64,000 nucleotides of DNA from Saccharina japonica (Eukaryota; Sar; Phaeophyceae; Laminariales; Laminariaceae). Position 1 is the stretch's first letter, and the number at the start of each line of letters is the position of its first letter. The translations under genes and the position numbers were made by a program. A model generated the notes under the pieces. That model ran no database searches and was not told the origin of the DNA. It saw nothing but the letters and a program-made list of their open reading frames with translations. The DNA lies in contig MEHQ01001039.1 of assembly GCA_008828725.1 (NCBI GenBank), forward strand, positions 127,146 to 191,145, in the 5' to 3' direction. Shown here piece by piece: positions 45,901 to 57,790 of this stretch.

Positions 45901-48900
45901 CCGGAACAGGTGATACCGGTGAAACCGCTGAGCGGTAGGTAGGCGTGTTTATCTGTTGCGGAATACTTTGGAGGACTTTGCCTGTTTTTTGCAAACAATT
46001 CAGTATACTAGGGGCTGTCGTGGGTCCGCTTGGTAAATAGGTTGGTTTCAAGGATGCATCATACATCGATGGCGTTCTCTTCGAGCACAGCAAAGCCCTT
46101 TCCAGCCATTCTAGGTGTTAACGTAGTATAGCTGGAAACCCGCGCAGCAGGACAGTTGTAACTGTCGTCAACCTGTGTGCGTTGGTGGATCCCGGTCGGT
46201 CGGTCGGTCGATCCGTCCGTCGTTTCAGCCAGCTCCAAAGGGGTCCCAATTTTTTTGCACCGTGTAAATTAGAAACTAGCGTTCGTTCGTAGTACTACCG
46301 GCATGCATCTCTGTTGATTCCTGACAGAGCCCTGAAGGAATAAATCTGCACCAACAGGCCCAAACCACCGCCTCGAGGCCCGGACACGCCTACATACGTC
46401 TTGTCCTCAAAAGCCCGGACACCACTTCAATACACGGCCAGAGAGGATTGGCGAGGTCACCCATCCACCCCCATCATAATTCACCAAATGTCCCACCTCA
46501 CGGCCATCGCGCCCGCGTAGATAAGGGCCAATCGGGTCACCAGGCCCTGTACGTAGCGCGATCAGCAGCAAAGTTTGTAACGCCGTCACATGGGGGCGGA
46601 CGGACACGGCAACAAAAAACGAGGTCAGGTTAAACTCGTTGCAATAAAATTCGAGGCACTGATCCTGTTAAGCGGGGGAACAATCAGCGAGATCGACACC
46701 GACAGGCCAGGGCTGTGCATACCGCCGATCTACATGCACAGACATGGCCGCACGCGCAAGCCCTGGCGTCAAACAAGCCTGCACACCGCAAGATAGTCGG
46801 CAACGCAACCAGCGGCAGCAACTACCCTTGGAAAAATGCGGGGGTCTTTCGCCCCTTGGAACCGAACAGATATTCTCGCGCGAGAGTTCTTCCAGAAAGC
46901 TCTACCGGACGAGCGAGCGACCGATACCCGCACTGTCGGCGTGGCGTACATGGCGTCCCTACCCCCGCGTCCCTACCCCCTGCATACTGTAATGCCTCCA
47001 GGCCGACGCCAGACCCTCCCGTCTCCACCCAACTATCCAACATCTGATGCCTGGCACGATCGAAGCTAGTTGCTGATTCACATGCCCAAAAATATGGAGA
47101 CCCCTTTTGAGCTGTGGAGCAGGAAATTATCTGAAGCCGGAGGTTCGGGTCGTCCGACCCAAAATCTCCGAAAATCTACACCAGTACATATATTATACGC
47201 TTTGCACCAGCGCACACAGTTGACGACAGTTCATACCTCGGACAGACCATGATCTAGACCATCTACTGTAGTTCCTCACCTGCCGTTGTTGAGAGGTTGT
47301 GCAGGGTCTGTATACCGTCGTAGTACAGACCCAACCCAGAAAACACGTGCTAGATCACGCAGCATACATACGGGTCCCATCCGACAACATGAGCTACGTA
47401 GATCACATTGCAAGATCGGGAGTAGATCTGCCTTATCTTATCTAGATCATGAAATGGGAATCGATGGTCTGTCCGAGGTGTGCGGACAGTTACTAATATA
47501 CACCAGCGCGAGATCCTAGCGAGGGCTACCCTACAGAGTACGTGTGTAAGGCACCCGTACCTTAAAGTCCTCTTGGGCCCAGCCGAAGAGGACGTCCTCC
47601 TTGAGCTCCTGCAGCTCGTTGAACGGCTGCTGGTCGGTCGGAACGGCTTTCGTTTTGTCCATGCGGCGCCGTACTCGCACCCCGCCTCGGTCCTGCATGC
47701 CTGGCCGCCCGCCTGCCGAATGCAACCCATTTAGAAAAACAGAGCAGGCGACAACACGGAACCGATTTTCAAAAGGGAAACGCGCGCACGGAGCGCAGGC
47801 AGTTGCATCTCTCGCTCGCTCACCAGGGGCGTAATATCGTCCTTAGGAGAGTTTTGAGCAGGGCCCCATCACACGGTGCGCGGGGTGGTTACTTCACTGT
47901 CCATCGTGGGCCTCCAGTGCTTAGAATGTACGTAGAAATACTATTAATAATACCTTGGGTACATACTTTCAAACAAGCAAGACAACAGATTGAAGCTTGG
48001 CGAGTTTTCAAAGCCTCGCTTGTGCGAGTGTGCCTGACTTTGAGCTCGTATGGTAACAGCGTGAGATGGCCTGGGCTTGAGTTAGGCATTTAGGCACAGC
48101 AGAACATGTCTCAGACGGCAAGAGAGCCCGCATGTCTGCCTTTTAGGCGCGTGCCTATCTCAGGTAGGCACAGGCCTGGGCACGTGTACTTCTACTTTCT
48201 TACCAGTAACCTTAGACTATTCAACGAGATGCTGGTTCTTGGGATTTGCCTATTTTGTTTCCTCGTACTGCAAGTCTCCGTGTAAAACGTGAAAATGTGG
48301 CGTGGTGATTGCTTCTGGTCGAAGCAATAGAACAGGCTTCGGGCGAGTTACCGAACCGACGCGAGGTTTATTCGTAGCAGAGTCACTCCAGAGATAGGTA
48401 CCTGGTGCTGCCGTAAAACAGAAAAAATGCTCACTCGAGGTACGTGTATTAATAGTACTTGCGCACACGAAGCAGTCGGTTAGTTGATACTCTGTGTGCT
48501 ACTTTGCTGCTGTGTGTGGATTACCCTACCGACATGTACAGGTACAACGCAACAGGTTCGAGTTGGCGTGATGAAGTCGTCCTTCAACTTATGTACACTC
48601 CCAGGAGAGGAATACGAAGCTGGTACTCGTATATAACAATACATTAGTTCGATCAAATGAAAATCATCATGCTGCAACAAGGAGAGATACGCAACACCTT
48701 TGAAGGGAGCCCCGCAATGAACGTTATGGAGGCACACGTCCAGGACCTCGCTCTTCGGGTGTCACGCACTGCTCACTCCTCGTATTGGCGGCAAGTTTAA
48801 ATACGTGTGCTACTCGTACGTACCACGTACAAAATGACTGCTGTACGGTACACTTGAATCGTATTCGTACATCACACCTGGTATATAATGTCAGAGCGTT

Positions 48901-49205
48901 GTTAGTATACCTGCAATCTTCAACCTACACAAGGACACCCCATCTGCAGAAGGCGACAGCACCAGGACCCCGCATGCTATCTCACCTAGGCCTTCCGAGT
49001 CAAAGTCCTCCTCCCTCTCGCCTTCTCGCGGTTGGGGGGGCTTCGGCTTCGCGTAGAGGGCACCAAGCTGCTGTGTTCGTCGAGGTTGACATGATGCTGA
49101 CACCCTCCCGACAGTTCCGCAGCCAAGGGGGGAGGGAGCGAAGGCACTCGAGCCCACGATCAGCGTCAGCACCAGGGAAGAGGTGCCGGCTAGTGGGGAC
49201 TTCAT
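42988..49205 (-). CDS. CGLD27: Plastid membrane protein CGLD27/Ycf36 (DUF1230), nuclear-encoded, complete, 8 exons
   Basis: Exons in transcript order: 48986-49205, 47561-47712, 46496-46545, 45754-45839, 45204-45284, 44394-44496, 43396-43543, 42988-43071. They join in frame to 924 nt, 307 residues, all GT..AG. The start MKSPLAG opens a signal peptide (SSLVLTLIVGSSA) followed by FAPSP, the A-FAP cleavage motif of heterokont plastid leaders, then a basic Ser/Arg-rich transit region. The mature part begins near residue 95 with AVPTDQQPFNELQELKEDVLFGW, matching the VPxEQQPxNEYxELK signature of Ycf36. Three membrane segments lie at about 126-142, 155-177 and 231-250. Between the last two is RLYSGWSYVSIRLDAEV and EESGWYDGSEWYKPP with RARDEML, again family hallmarks. 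The soluble tail of about 55 residues after the last membrane segment is unlike short bacterial forms. The family is conserved in cyanobacteria, red algal plastids, green plants and diatoms; its role is in plastid/photosynthetic membrane function but is poorly defined. Confidence 0.95.
43578..43620. repeat. GGGA tetranucleotide repeat near the exon 7 splice acceptor
   Basis: About nine GGGA units and a G run. In the CGLD27 transcript this reads as TCCC repeats, i.e. a pyrimidine-rich stretch about 35 bases before exon 7 (starts 43543), so it may serve as an extended polypyrimidine tract. Confidence 0.85.
47285..47500 (+). repeat. GATC-rich dispersed repeat, copy 3
   Basis: Contains GAGAGGTTGTGCAGGGTCTG, CATACGGGTCCCATCC, AACATGAGCTACGTAGATC and AAGATCGGGAGTAGATCTGC. 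It matches the inverted copy at 8560-8745 and, less well, 5626-5790. It lies in intron 2 of the CGLD27 gene, about 60 bases below exon 2. Confidence 0.6.
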
Positions 49206-50106
49206 ACCAGTGCGGGAACCGCAGCAGGACGCACTCTACTCGTAGGTTTGCGGAGCCTGGATGTGTGTCGGCATCTGGCTTGTGCTGCGCTGGCGTCGAA
49301 GAAGCTACTGACGAACAGAACCTGTTTTGTAGAAACGCTTTCCGAACCTGCTCGCATTGAAACCCACATTTTCCTTTTTTCGTTGCACACCGTGCTCCAG
49401 AATCACGGAATTACACTTCGCAACTTCTGCAGCAGGTGTATACGGGTATAGCAGTGGGTGATGCGTTGCTCATGACTGCTCACGCCCTCGGCTACTCTAC
49501 TGGCAGCGCAAAGCACCCTGTAACCCTCGACCCCGGCCCCTGGTCCCTAGTTCAGATGGTGTGAACTCCCTTCTTTCCGTTTTCCGATTTCCGTGACCTG
49601 CTGGTGAATCTCCGGAGCTTCGGCTTCGGAATGTCGGAAATCGGAGTCTCGCCGATTTTTTTTCCTCTTCTTTTCTTTTTGTGTCCTTTCTTTCTCCTGT
49701 TTCGCTCGGGACTATTCCGTGCCGTCTCCGGGTCGGATATACATTTTTTTACACAACCCCGGCCGCACTCACCCGCCGTGTTTAATTTTTTTAGACACAA
49801 CCCCGCACAAGGCAAGCAGCGCGGATACCGCGAACAGCAGCAGCAGCATCAGCACACAGCAGCATCAGCACTCTTGAACAGCCCCTACGCGCCGCAAGGA
49901 ATATATCGGAGCGGCGATACGGGCGAGCAGTGGTGCGCGCGGTCCGCCTCGCTTGCGTGTCCTTCATCGTGTACGCGCGCGTATTATTTATTGGACTGTG
50001 CTGTGCGCTGCTGTCTTACGAATCAAGAGCCGTATTTTTGGACTTTTGACTTGCTTCGAGAACGGAACTGGCAGCAGGAGCAGCAGCAGCAGCCAGCAGC
50101 AGCAGC
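49206..50106. other. Divergent intergenic region upstream of CGLD27
   Basis: Lies between the CGLD27 start (-) and the possible small gene at 50107 (+). No gene is supported. It holds a direct repeat of ACACAACCCCG (49752 and 49796), GCAGCAGCAG and CAGCA runs near 49835-49875 and 50075-50106, and a T-rich stretch at 49655-49700. No clear TATA box was seen for either direction. Confidence 0.5.
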
Positions 50107-51020
50107 ATGGCTGTGCTGGGGGCCTTCTGCGATGATGGCAGGAGGGTGCCCGCGGTGACGGTATTCGGCTGGGACGACGTCCTCTGCCCCACTACGCACG
50201 CGAAGCTGGAGCGAAAGAAACGTGCCACGCAGCCGTTGGGGGTCTCGAGTAGTAAACAAGACCGCAAAGAGGTGAGACAGAGGGGGAGAGAGGAAAGGTG
50301 GGCAAGATACGATTTGATTGAAAAAACAGAAGACACACAGCAGCACCAGTACGTAGGTAGGGTACTACGGCACAAGAAGCCCAATATTCTCGGGAACAAA
50401 AACAAACACGGATTTCTTCAGATGTACCCAAGGGGGAGAACAACAACACGTGATTCAGCAACCATTTCCCATCCTGCTCTGCTCCGCCCGACCTGTGGGA
50501 TGCCTTCGTCGTGCGTCCTTGGCTTCTTGTTCCATCTGGCAAGTTCCATCGTCCGTCTGCCCTTGCTTGCTTCACCTCAACGACCAACAACCAAGACAAC
50601 AACGCTTTGGCGCAAAATCGCCTTGTTGATTGAATACGAAAGTTCAGCAACGTGAGGCAGCAGGGCGCCGCCGAAACAAACAAATAATGCATGTATGACG
50701 AAGCTGGAAGACAAGAAGAGGGTCTCTGGACTTCAGTCATTCTTCCCGCGCAAAAAAACACTGAAACACGCAGCACCAGCACCAGCGTTTCACTTTTTTG
50801 GTCTCGTACTCGTACGTATCATCGTATCATACGTGTACACGACGATGCTACTCGTAGTTTCCGTCTCCAATTTTGTGTTTTTGGTGAATTGATGGTACGA
50901 CGAGTGTTTGCGTTGCGTCGGGCCTTGTCAAGCGCGAACACTCTCTTTTTCTTTTTGGTGCAGCAGGAGACCACGCCGTTGCGTACGGGGCCGAGATTAG
51001 ATATTTTAATGCAAGTCTAG
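50107..51020 (+). CDS. Possible small two-exon gene, unknown function (73 residues)
   Basis: Exon 1 would be 50107-50271, ending AAAGAG|GTGAGA, and exon 2 50964-51020, after the T-rich acceptor TTTTGGTGCAG, with TAG at 51018-51020; the phase is 0. The N-terminus reads MAVLGAFCDDGRR, followed by VTVFGWDDVLCPTT. That segment resembles the first motif of HAD-type phosphatases (hhhDWDDTLhPT), except that the catalytic first Asp would be Gly. Without the rest of a HAD fold the product would not be an enzyme of that family. It may be a truncated relative, a gene with further exons I cannot see, or chance. The reading frame continues 128 codons past the proposed donor, but that part has no coding character. 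Confidence 0.35.
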
Positions 51021-52919
51021 CCATCCAGTGGATGGCTTGCATAATATATTCACCGCGCAGCGACCCTTTTTTGCGACGTCACACACCGCTCGCGCTGCGG
51101 CTTGGATGCCGTGCTGCTTTTTTTACTGCCTGCCTGCCTGCCGTGTTTCGTATTATTTTTTGTCGTCTTTTGTATTCTTCCTGATTTGTACTTTTTGTTG
51201 TTTGAAGCTTCGATCATGTCTTCGTATCAAACCTGGTATACTTTTTTTGGTACGTCGTATTCATATTTTTACCGCTGCTGCACTACAGCAGTTAATATGT
51301 GTACACGTCGCCTATTAATAGCCCTGCCGGCTCTCCTTGTAAAATATATTCCGAATCGAATATATTTGGGGTCTTTCGGGCAGCAACTACGACCACCCCC
51401 CCCCCAGACCAACTACTACAACATACAACACAGACAGCAAGAAAGAGCAGAGACAGGACAGCAAGCAGGCAATTGCGATGGTTGAAGTGATTGCTTTGAG
51501 TGTGTGAGCGGTGCGGGGGTGGTGCCCCTACGGGCGCTATGATACGAACGAGTGTTCTGCCTGGAGATCTTGGGGTGCGCGCGCGCACAGGAAGAGCTAT
51601 GATGATACTACTTACTGCACGTACGAAGGCATTTTTAGAGGGGACAGAGAGATCGAGATTGTGATATCATAAATAGTGATCGTGTCGTCCAGAAAGAGAG
51701 AGGTGGGAGGGACACATACCAGCAGCAGCGGGTTTCTTTGTTCCGGGGGGGGAGAGAGCAAAAAGGATCTTCCGGGTGCTCGGATGCCATGCCATGCAGT
51801 TTTTTTGTATACGTACGTATTCTACGATTGTACGTACGTATCGTATGATTGGTATCGCTGGTCCATGGAGTAGTATCTACAGGCGGTATACGATGATATC
51901 TCGATCTATCTGCTTGTGGAACGTTTCACCACATTGCGCTTATTTGTTCGTTCGTTTGTTCGCATCTGAAACTTATCTGAATAGCAAAGAAAGGGAAAGA
52001 CGACGAGCTGCGTCAGGCGACAGAGAGATAGTACGAGTGTGCTGATAGACAATGTGATCCATGACGACTAATCGTTGACTCGTTGACGAGTTGCACGAAC
52101 GACCGAACATGCTGCAGCTGCTGCTGCTGCTGCAAATCCCCTAGTGCATTGCGCTTGCTTGTGGTCGTTGTTTTTCCTGCTTGTTGTGTACCTGGTATAT
52201 ATATATCTGGTACAGTAATACTACTCTGGCAGAGTGCCGGGGATGAATGCGGAGACTTGTTGGCAGCGCCTGCCTGCCTGTGCATCGTCAGTATTCGTTG
52301 TCTACTCCAGTCTACTGCTATACTGGTACCTGGTACACGACAACAGCAGAGTACGGTAATAGTATCGTATAAGTGCAGCTGCTGCTGTTGCTGTTGTATG
52401 AGTATGAAACGATTATCATCCCACAATAATAGTGGTAAATCACATCACATGTTGGTACTTTAAACACTACTCGTACGCCCACACCAGTCCACACCAAGCA
52501 GCAGTACGGTTGTACTGCTGTACGTAGTAGTATGATGTGGTTCAAGGTCAGGGCAGAAGTCGAGTCGGTGCCGCGATGCCATTGGTTCGTGGAGGCGTGG
52601 CTAGTTTAGTTTTTGGTCGGAGAATTGAATGTTTTCGCCCGACAGGGGGCGGTGGGGGGGGGGGGGATCAAACACCCTCACTGAGCACAACAGGTAAATA
52701 CACTCTGTGTGCAGTGAAAGCTCTTCTTATTTATTTGTAATAGAAGCATATTTCATCATAAAAGCAGCATAATAAACAACAGCTGCCGTACCTATTAATA
52801 GCACCTTCACAGACGCTATGATATGATGAAGGAGGGTACATGATCGATCGGTTGCCCAGCCCAGGGTAACCCTTATTATTGACACTCTCCCTCTCTACTT
52901 GTAGTAGGAGTAGGAACTG

Positions 52920-53003
52920 TGTTCCGTCTCGAAAGGGATGCGAGGTCAATGTTCAAATGGCTATTGATAAGGCAAGCAACAACATAGTACGCCCCCCCCC
53001 CCC
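52920..53003 (+). repeat. Poly-C-tailed short repeat, subtype B
   Basis: Has CGTCTCGAAAGGGATGCG, a slightly diverged GGTCAATGTTCAAATGGC core, AAGGCAAGCAACA and a C run at 52992-53003. Confidence 0.75.
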
Positions 53004-53429
53004 TCTGCACGGCGGTATCTTTGGGACCTAACAGTACCTTCCGTGTACGGCTGTACGTGGACCTACCCGCTTCGTTTCAATACCATGGGGAACCAGGTAG
53101 ACATGCTACAGTAGTAGTTTTTAGCGACGCACGCGATGCAAGCGTTTCTATAAACGAAACGTTTGGAGCGAGGGTCGAACTCACTCGTGTCCTCGCCGAC
53201 GTCGAATACAATGTGAAGGCGTCACCTGCTACTGGGGTATCGGGGTAGAAAATGGACCGAATCCCCAGCCCAGGGTAAACCTTAGAACAGGCAGACGTAA
53301 GTAAAGTCACAACTAACTGAGGGTTTCTTTCCGGATCGCGCGCAAATAAAAACACCAACACCACCACACTGGTTGGCATTTTTAATCGATTTTCGTTCTT
53401 GCTGGGTGTTGCTGTTCCTGCTCCTGTTG

Positions 53430-53750
53430 TTGTTGTTGTTGTTGTTGGCGTTGGCGTTGGTGTGTGTGTGTGTGTGTGTGTGTTCTTCACATTAAACCTT
53501 CCTTTCTACCCGTCGACATCCAGCACACCCAGTGTCCGTGCCGATTCTTCACCCTAAAAAGGTACCAGTTCTGTGGTCACAAAACTACGACACAGAGATA
53601 CTACGCTCAGCGCAGTAAGCAGAGCAGACAATGCAATGCCATATACGACAGGCAAGACCTGCCCTGCTAGCAATCCAGGTGCATGCAAGAGAAAAAAAGA
53701 CAAAAAAGAAAAAAGCGAAAAGGAAAAAATAATAAAAAGTAAATATACTG
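53430..53750 (+). repeat. 280-bp A-tailed dispersed repeat, copy 2, behind GTT/GT microsatellite
   Basis: A GTT and GT microsatellite (53430-53482) leads into TTCTTCACATTAAACC, CTACCCGTCGACATCCAGC, CTGTGGTCACAAAACTACGA, ATGCAATGCCATATACGAC and a purine-rich tail. It is about 85% like the copy at 19730 by eye. Confidence 0.7.
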
Positions 53751-54350
53751 AATCAAGGTGTGGTTTATGCGGAACTACGTAAGTGGTGAGCGTGTAAGAG
53801 GGCAGTTGGTTGTCTCCTGCACTACTGTTGTCTATGCAGCGTCGGCTGTGGGTTCAGGGGTGGTTGCTGCCGTCCATTAATTATGTTCCTTCATTAATTC
53901 GCTCGGATAAAATCGCTCGGTACCCCCCACCTCCCTACTAACTACAATATAAATTACAGTAGATGCCCCAACATCCTTTTTCATACCTTGACCTGCCTTG
54001 ACCACTCTGTTTATAATACTATGTACCAGGTGCTCCAGGGTACTCCATCAATCAGGGTATGATACGGGTATTATTTCATTTCGTTAAATTATTATTCTAT
54101 ACCTGGTACGTACTTGGTACTTGTTTTACGTTATACCGGGTACTAACAACTAACAACAGCAGTGTGCGTTCCAGAAGACAAGAAGAAAGCAAGCAGCAGA
54201 GGCGATTAATACCTACCTTTCACGTGCTGACGAAGTCTTCCCTGCTGCCGTTGTGGTCCACATTACATTGATTGTTGTTTCTTCTGGTTGCTGGCTCCTA
54301 CCTACGACATTGAAGTAGAGCAGTAGCTCGTGCCTGGTAACTCGTATTAA

Positions 54351-54460
54351 TAGTAGCAGTAGTAGTAGTAGTAGTATTAATAGTAATAGTAGTAGTATAA
54401 GTAGTACAGCAGTAGTAGTACAGTAGTACTACAGCAGGAGTAGTAGCAGCAGTGGTACCA
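54351..54460. repeat. AGT/TAG-rich simple sequence
   Basis: Irregular runs of AGT, TAG and CAG units. Confidence 0.8.
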
Positions 54461-54699
54461 GTATTAATGTACTGGCATTAATAGTACATAATTCATATAG
54501 TATACTATTGACAGCATTCACATTGACAACATTAACATTGATTATTTGATTATCTCGCAGCTGTGTTGCTGCTGCTGCTGATGATGACGATGACGATGGT
54601 GTTGCATTTGATGAATAGATGTGCTGCTCTTGATCCGTACGGCGGTGGTGGTCGTAGTGGTAGTGGTGGGTGCAGCCGGTGTTTCCGAAGCAGACGGCA

Positions 54700-54795
54700 C
54701 CGATGACTCTAGGATGAAGAATCGGCACGGACACTGCTGGGTGTGCTGGATGTCGACGGGTAGAAAGGAAGGTTTAATGTGAAGAACACACACAC
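54700..54795 (-). repeat. 280-bp A-tailed dispersed repeat, inverted partial copy
   Basis: The minus strand reads GTGTGTTCTTCACATTAAAC, CTACCCGTCGACATCCAGCA and GTGTCCGTGCCGATTCTTCA, then departs from the other two copies. Only the 5' third is present. Confidence 0.65.
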
Positions 54796-55180
54796 ACTCC
54801 TGCTGCTCTTTGTTCTTGCGTTTTATGTTATGGTGCGCAGTATTAATATTAATAGTAGTACTTTGAGTACACCAGTATTGTTGTTGTTGTTGTTATCTTC
54901 ACATTAAACTCGTTTCAGTTGCTAATCCCTATAGTCTGATCTAGCAAGATCACGGCCCGTGGTCACAAAAGTGCTAGAGCCATCAGAGAATCCTAAAGAA
55001 CACGTACACTTAGCAGGGAAAGGATACACAAGTCCGAAGAGGTACACCTAAAATCCCTACAGCATGTTATGCGTGTCCAAAACTGAACTACACGCCCGCA
55101 ATCTCCATTCGACTACAGCAGCAACGCCCCCCCCCCCCCCCTCCCACTCTTTACCAATGAATTTGCCGACTACAGCGTAA

Positions 55181-55504
55181 CTACTGTCTGAAGTGCTGTC
55201 TGTACAAAAACACACGGTAGGCGTGGGAACAAGATGGAGCACGCAGCTGCTGTCTGAAGTGCTGCCGGAATGACAGTCCGCGGGCACACAGTGAAAAAGA
55301 ACAGCCAACCAAAGCCATCACGTCAATTGACAATTGCCCGAATCTATCCTGAACGTCTGTGTTAGGCACAGCATTATAAACATCGACACTGATTAGGAAT
55401 CGTTCCACATTGAAGGGGTCTTCCACGATCAGGCACACAATGAAGGCACCCGGGGTGTCCGCGCCATCTCTGCCGCGTCTCTCTACAAAACCAGTGTCAT
55501 CCAC
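55181..55504 (-). other. Unassigned open frame, possible lone exon
   Basis: The peptide includes GAFIVCLIVEDPFNVERFLI and VPNTDVQDRFGQLSIDVMAL and has a balanced composition, unlike most random frames here. TTTTGTAG directly before AGAGACGCGG (about 55485) could be an acceptor. No family was recognised and no partner exon was found. The 3' part overlaps a short local duplication of CTGTCTGAAGTGCTG. Confidence 0.25.
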
Positions 55505-55844
55505 ACAGACCCAACAACGAAATTCAGGGGAAAAAACGAAAAAAACAAAAATGATTGTCCGTTCGTCACGGGTCGATGTCGTCCGTGCTCCGGATGGCTG
55601 CTCCGCGCTGCTGTGCTGCTGCTACGGCGTGCTGCTGTGATCCGGCGCGCCGCTCCGGTGCCACTTGGCCAGTCCTAGCACGACCACACTCGACCTGCTC
55701 CGTCCGTACTCGTATATAGTAGTTATATACCAGGTCCGAAGTTTAGATCTTCGTAGATGACACTGCAAGAGCAAGCGTGATGGACACATATTATACATGG
55801 TTTATTTTGTGGACAGCCGCTCGCTGCTGCTGCTGCATGCTGCA

Positions 55845-56215
55845 GTGGACAGACAGTCAGGCAGGCAGGCACAGGGAGCGTCGTTTTGTATTCAGTATGC
55901 ATGCAGCTGTGGACTGTGGACAGACAGTCAGCCAGGCAGGCAGGCGCAGGCAGCATCGTTTTTTATTCAGTACCCTACCCAGTACCAGGCACCTGGTATG
56001 TTTTATGAAATGATAATATGTACCGTATGTATACGAACATGTTTCACGCACAGGGGTCAATATGCATGCAGCAGTGGACAGACAGACAGACCGTCAGGCA
56101 GGCAGGCACAGGCAGCATCGTTTTTTATTCAATACTCTACCCAGTACCAGGCACCTGGTATGCTTTATGAAGTGATATGTATTCGAATTCGAACATATTT
56201 CACGCACAGAGGTCA
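55845..56215 (+). repeat. Tandem duplication of a roughly 155-180-bp unit
   Basis: The block GTGGACAGACAGTCAGGCAG, CAGGCAGCATCGTTTTTTAT, CCCAGTACCAGGCACCTGGT, TTTCACGCACAG occurs twice in full (about 55905-56058 and 56062-56213); a partial first unit lies at 55848-55900. The units differ at scattered positions. Confidence 0.85.
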
Positions 56216-56340
56216 GTCAGCAGATACTAACTGTGGGTACCGCTATTTAAGAGAGGTTGTGGTGCAGGCCGAAAACCCTCTCTTATCCACAGTGGGAACT
56301 ATATAGGTTTAGTGTAGGCAGGTCCAGCCGATTTGGACTA

Positions 56341-56458
56341 TTTCGGGGGACCATAACAAATAGGACCTATGGTACACACTAAAAAACTACCAGGTATACT
56401 GTACGTTTCTCTATTTTTACTACTAATATTTGGTCCTATTTACTATGGTCCTCCGTAA
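56341..56458. mobile_element. TA-type MITE, copy 5
   Basis: Left end CGGGGGACCATAACAAATAG and right end CTATTTACTATGGTCCTCCG are near-perfect inverted repeats. The right end is the best preserved in the window. Confidence 0.85.
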
Positions 56459-57346
56459 ATATTCTCTCAACGTACCCTCTCTTCTAAGTCGGTGTACCCA
56501 CTACTACTGCACTTGAAAGCATTTGCCACTATCATGCTTATCTTATCATACTAACAATGGAGCGCAACAACAACTAACTATAATACAAGCAAATCAGTAG
56601 AAACTACATACTGCAGTATATAGAAGTACCGTCTCTGCCTGTCTGTGTGGGTTTTTGTTGGTTTTGCGACGAAGAGCTCTCTATTTCTCTGTGCGTTATT
56701 CTGTCGGTCGGTGCGAGTTGTCGTGGGTCGCCTCACATTTTTTTTCAACATTTTTTTTTATTCCTTTTGCCATCGGAAGACGCTCGTTCCAACCACACCG
56801 CCCAAATAGAAAAGGGAATCCAAGTTCGTCAACTCCGAGACATTGGAAGGTGTTGCCAATAAGGCCTGAGGCCTGAATCGTATATACGTACTTGACGAAA
56901 ATAGACCTAACCTGTGGCCTCCTTTCTTTATGAATAACTCTACTGTACTGACTACTTCACCAGTCAAATCTAAAAGGGTGACGTGTACGTAGTTACCAAG
57001 TATATCCAGGTGACGGAATTTTATTTTTTTGCCAAAATTGTGTTTTTCCTGATGAAGAGACCGACACACTCAATTACAGATGCTTCAAAACCACCAGGCT
57101 ACCTGGTACGTACTGCCAGGTACGTATAATATATACCAGGTATACAACATCTCTGAGGAATAAATCCTCCGACTATTATCGTGTTCTTCCCCACTTATAC
57201 CAGCATCTGTCCAATCCTTTACTATACCCTTCTTCCGTCCGACTCTTCCTATATGATTCCCTACTCAGCATCTATGTGCCAACCCCTCGCCATGCTCGTA
57301 GGCAGCAGCCCCCCCCCCCCTCCCCTCCTGTCATTTCCTCCCTGTG

Positions 57347-57457
57347 TTACGGAGGACCATAGTAAATAGGACCACATATTGTTATTAATAGTAAAAATAG
57401 GAAAATCTATGGGTTTTTGTGTTTACCGTAGGTCCTTTTTACTATGGTCTCCGGTAA
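57347..57457. mobile_element. TA-type MITE, copy 6
   Basis: Left end TTACGGAGGACCATAGTAAA and right end TTTACTATGGTCTCCGGTAA are inverted, giving the consensus terminal repeat for the family. Confidence 0.85.
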
Positions 57458-57564
57458 TGGTGGCTTGACCGTCCATTAGGGCGAGAGCTTGTACCGGTGT
57501 AGTCGACGTGAGATCCCGACCTGAGTTTTTTTTTTCAAACATTTGTTAAAAAGGCGGTCCTTCA

Positions 57565-57790
57565 CGGGTCGCCGGGACTGCCCCCCCCCCCCCCTCCCCC
57601 TTTGCCCAATGTGGTGGCAAAAAACTCCCTTGTGTGGAGACATTGAACAATGTAGCGCGCCATTCGCAGGTGTACCGAGTTGGGAGGTTTTCGACCCCCT
57701 TGTGGCGATCGCTCGTAGTTGTTCAATGTCCCCACAACGATTTCATTACGCACATATTGTGTGATAGAGGGGGGTCCCGGCCAGCTGTGT
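57565..57790. repeat. Foldback repeat of about 225 bases
   Basis: Arms contain GCCGGGACTGCCCCCC and GGGGGGTCCCGGC at the outside, and GAGACATTGAACAATG with GCGCGCCATTCGC versus GCGATCGCTCGTAG with TTGTTCAATGTCCC further in. The plus-strand open frame across it is therefore probably not a gene. Confidence 0.65.
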
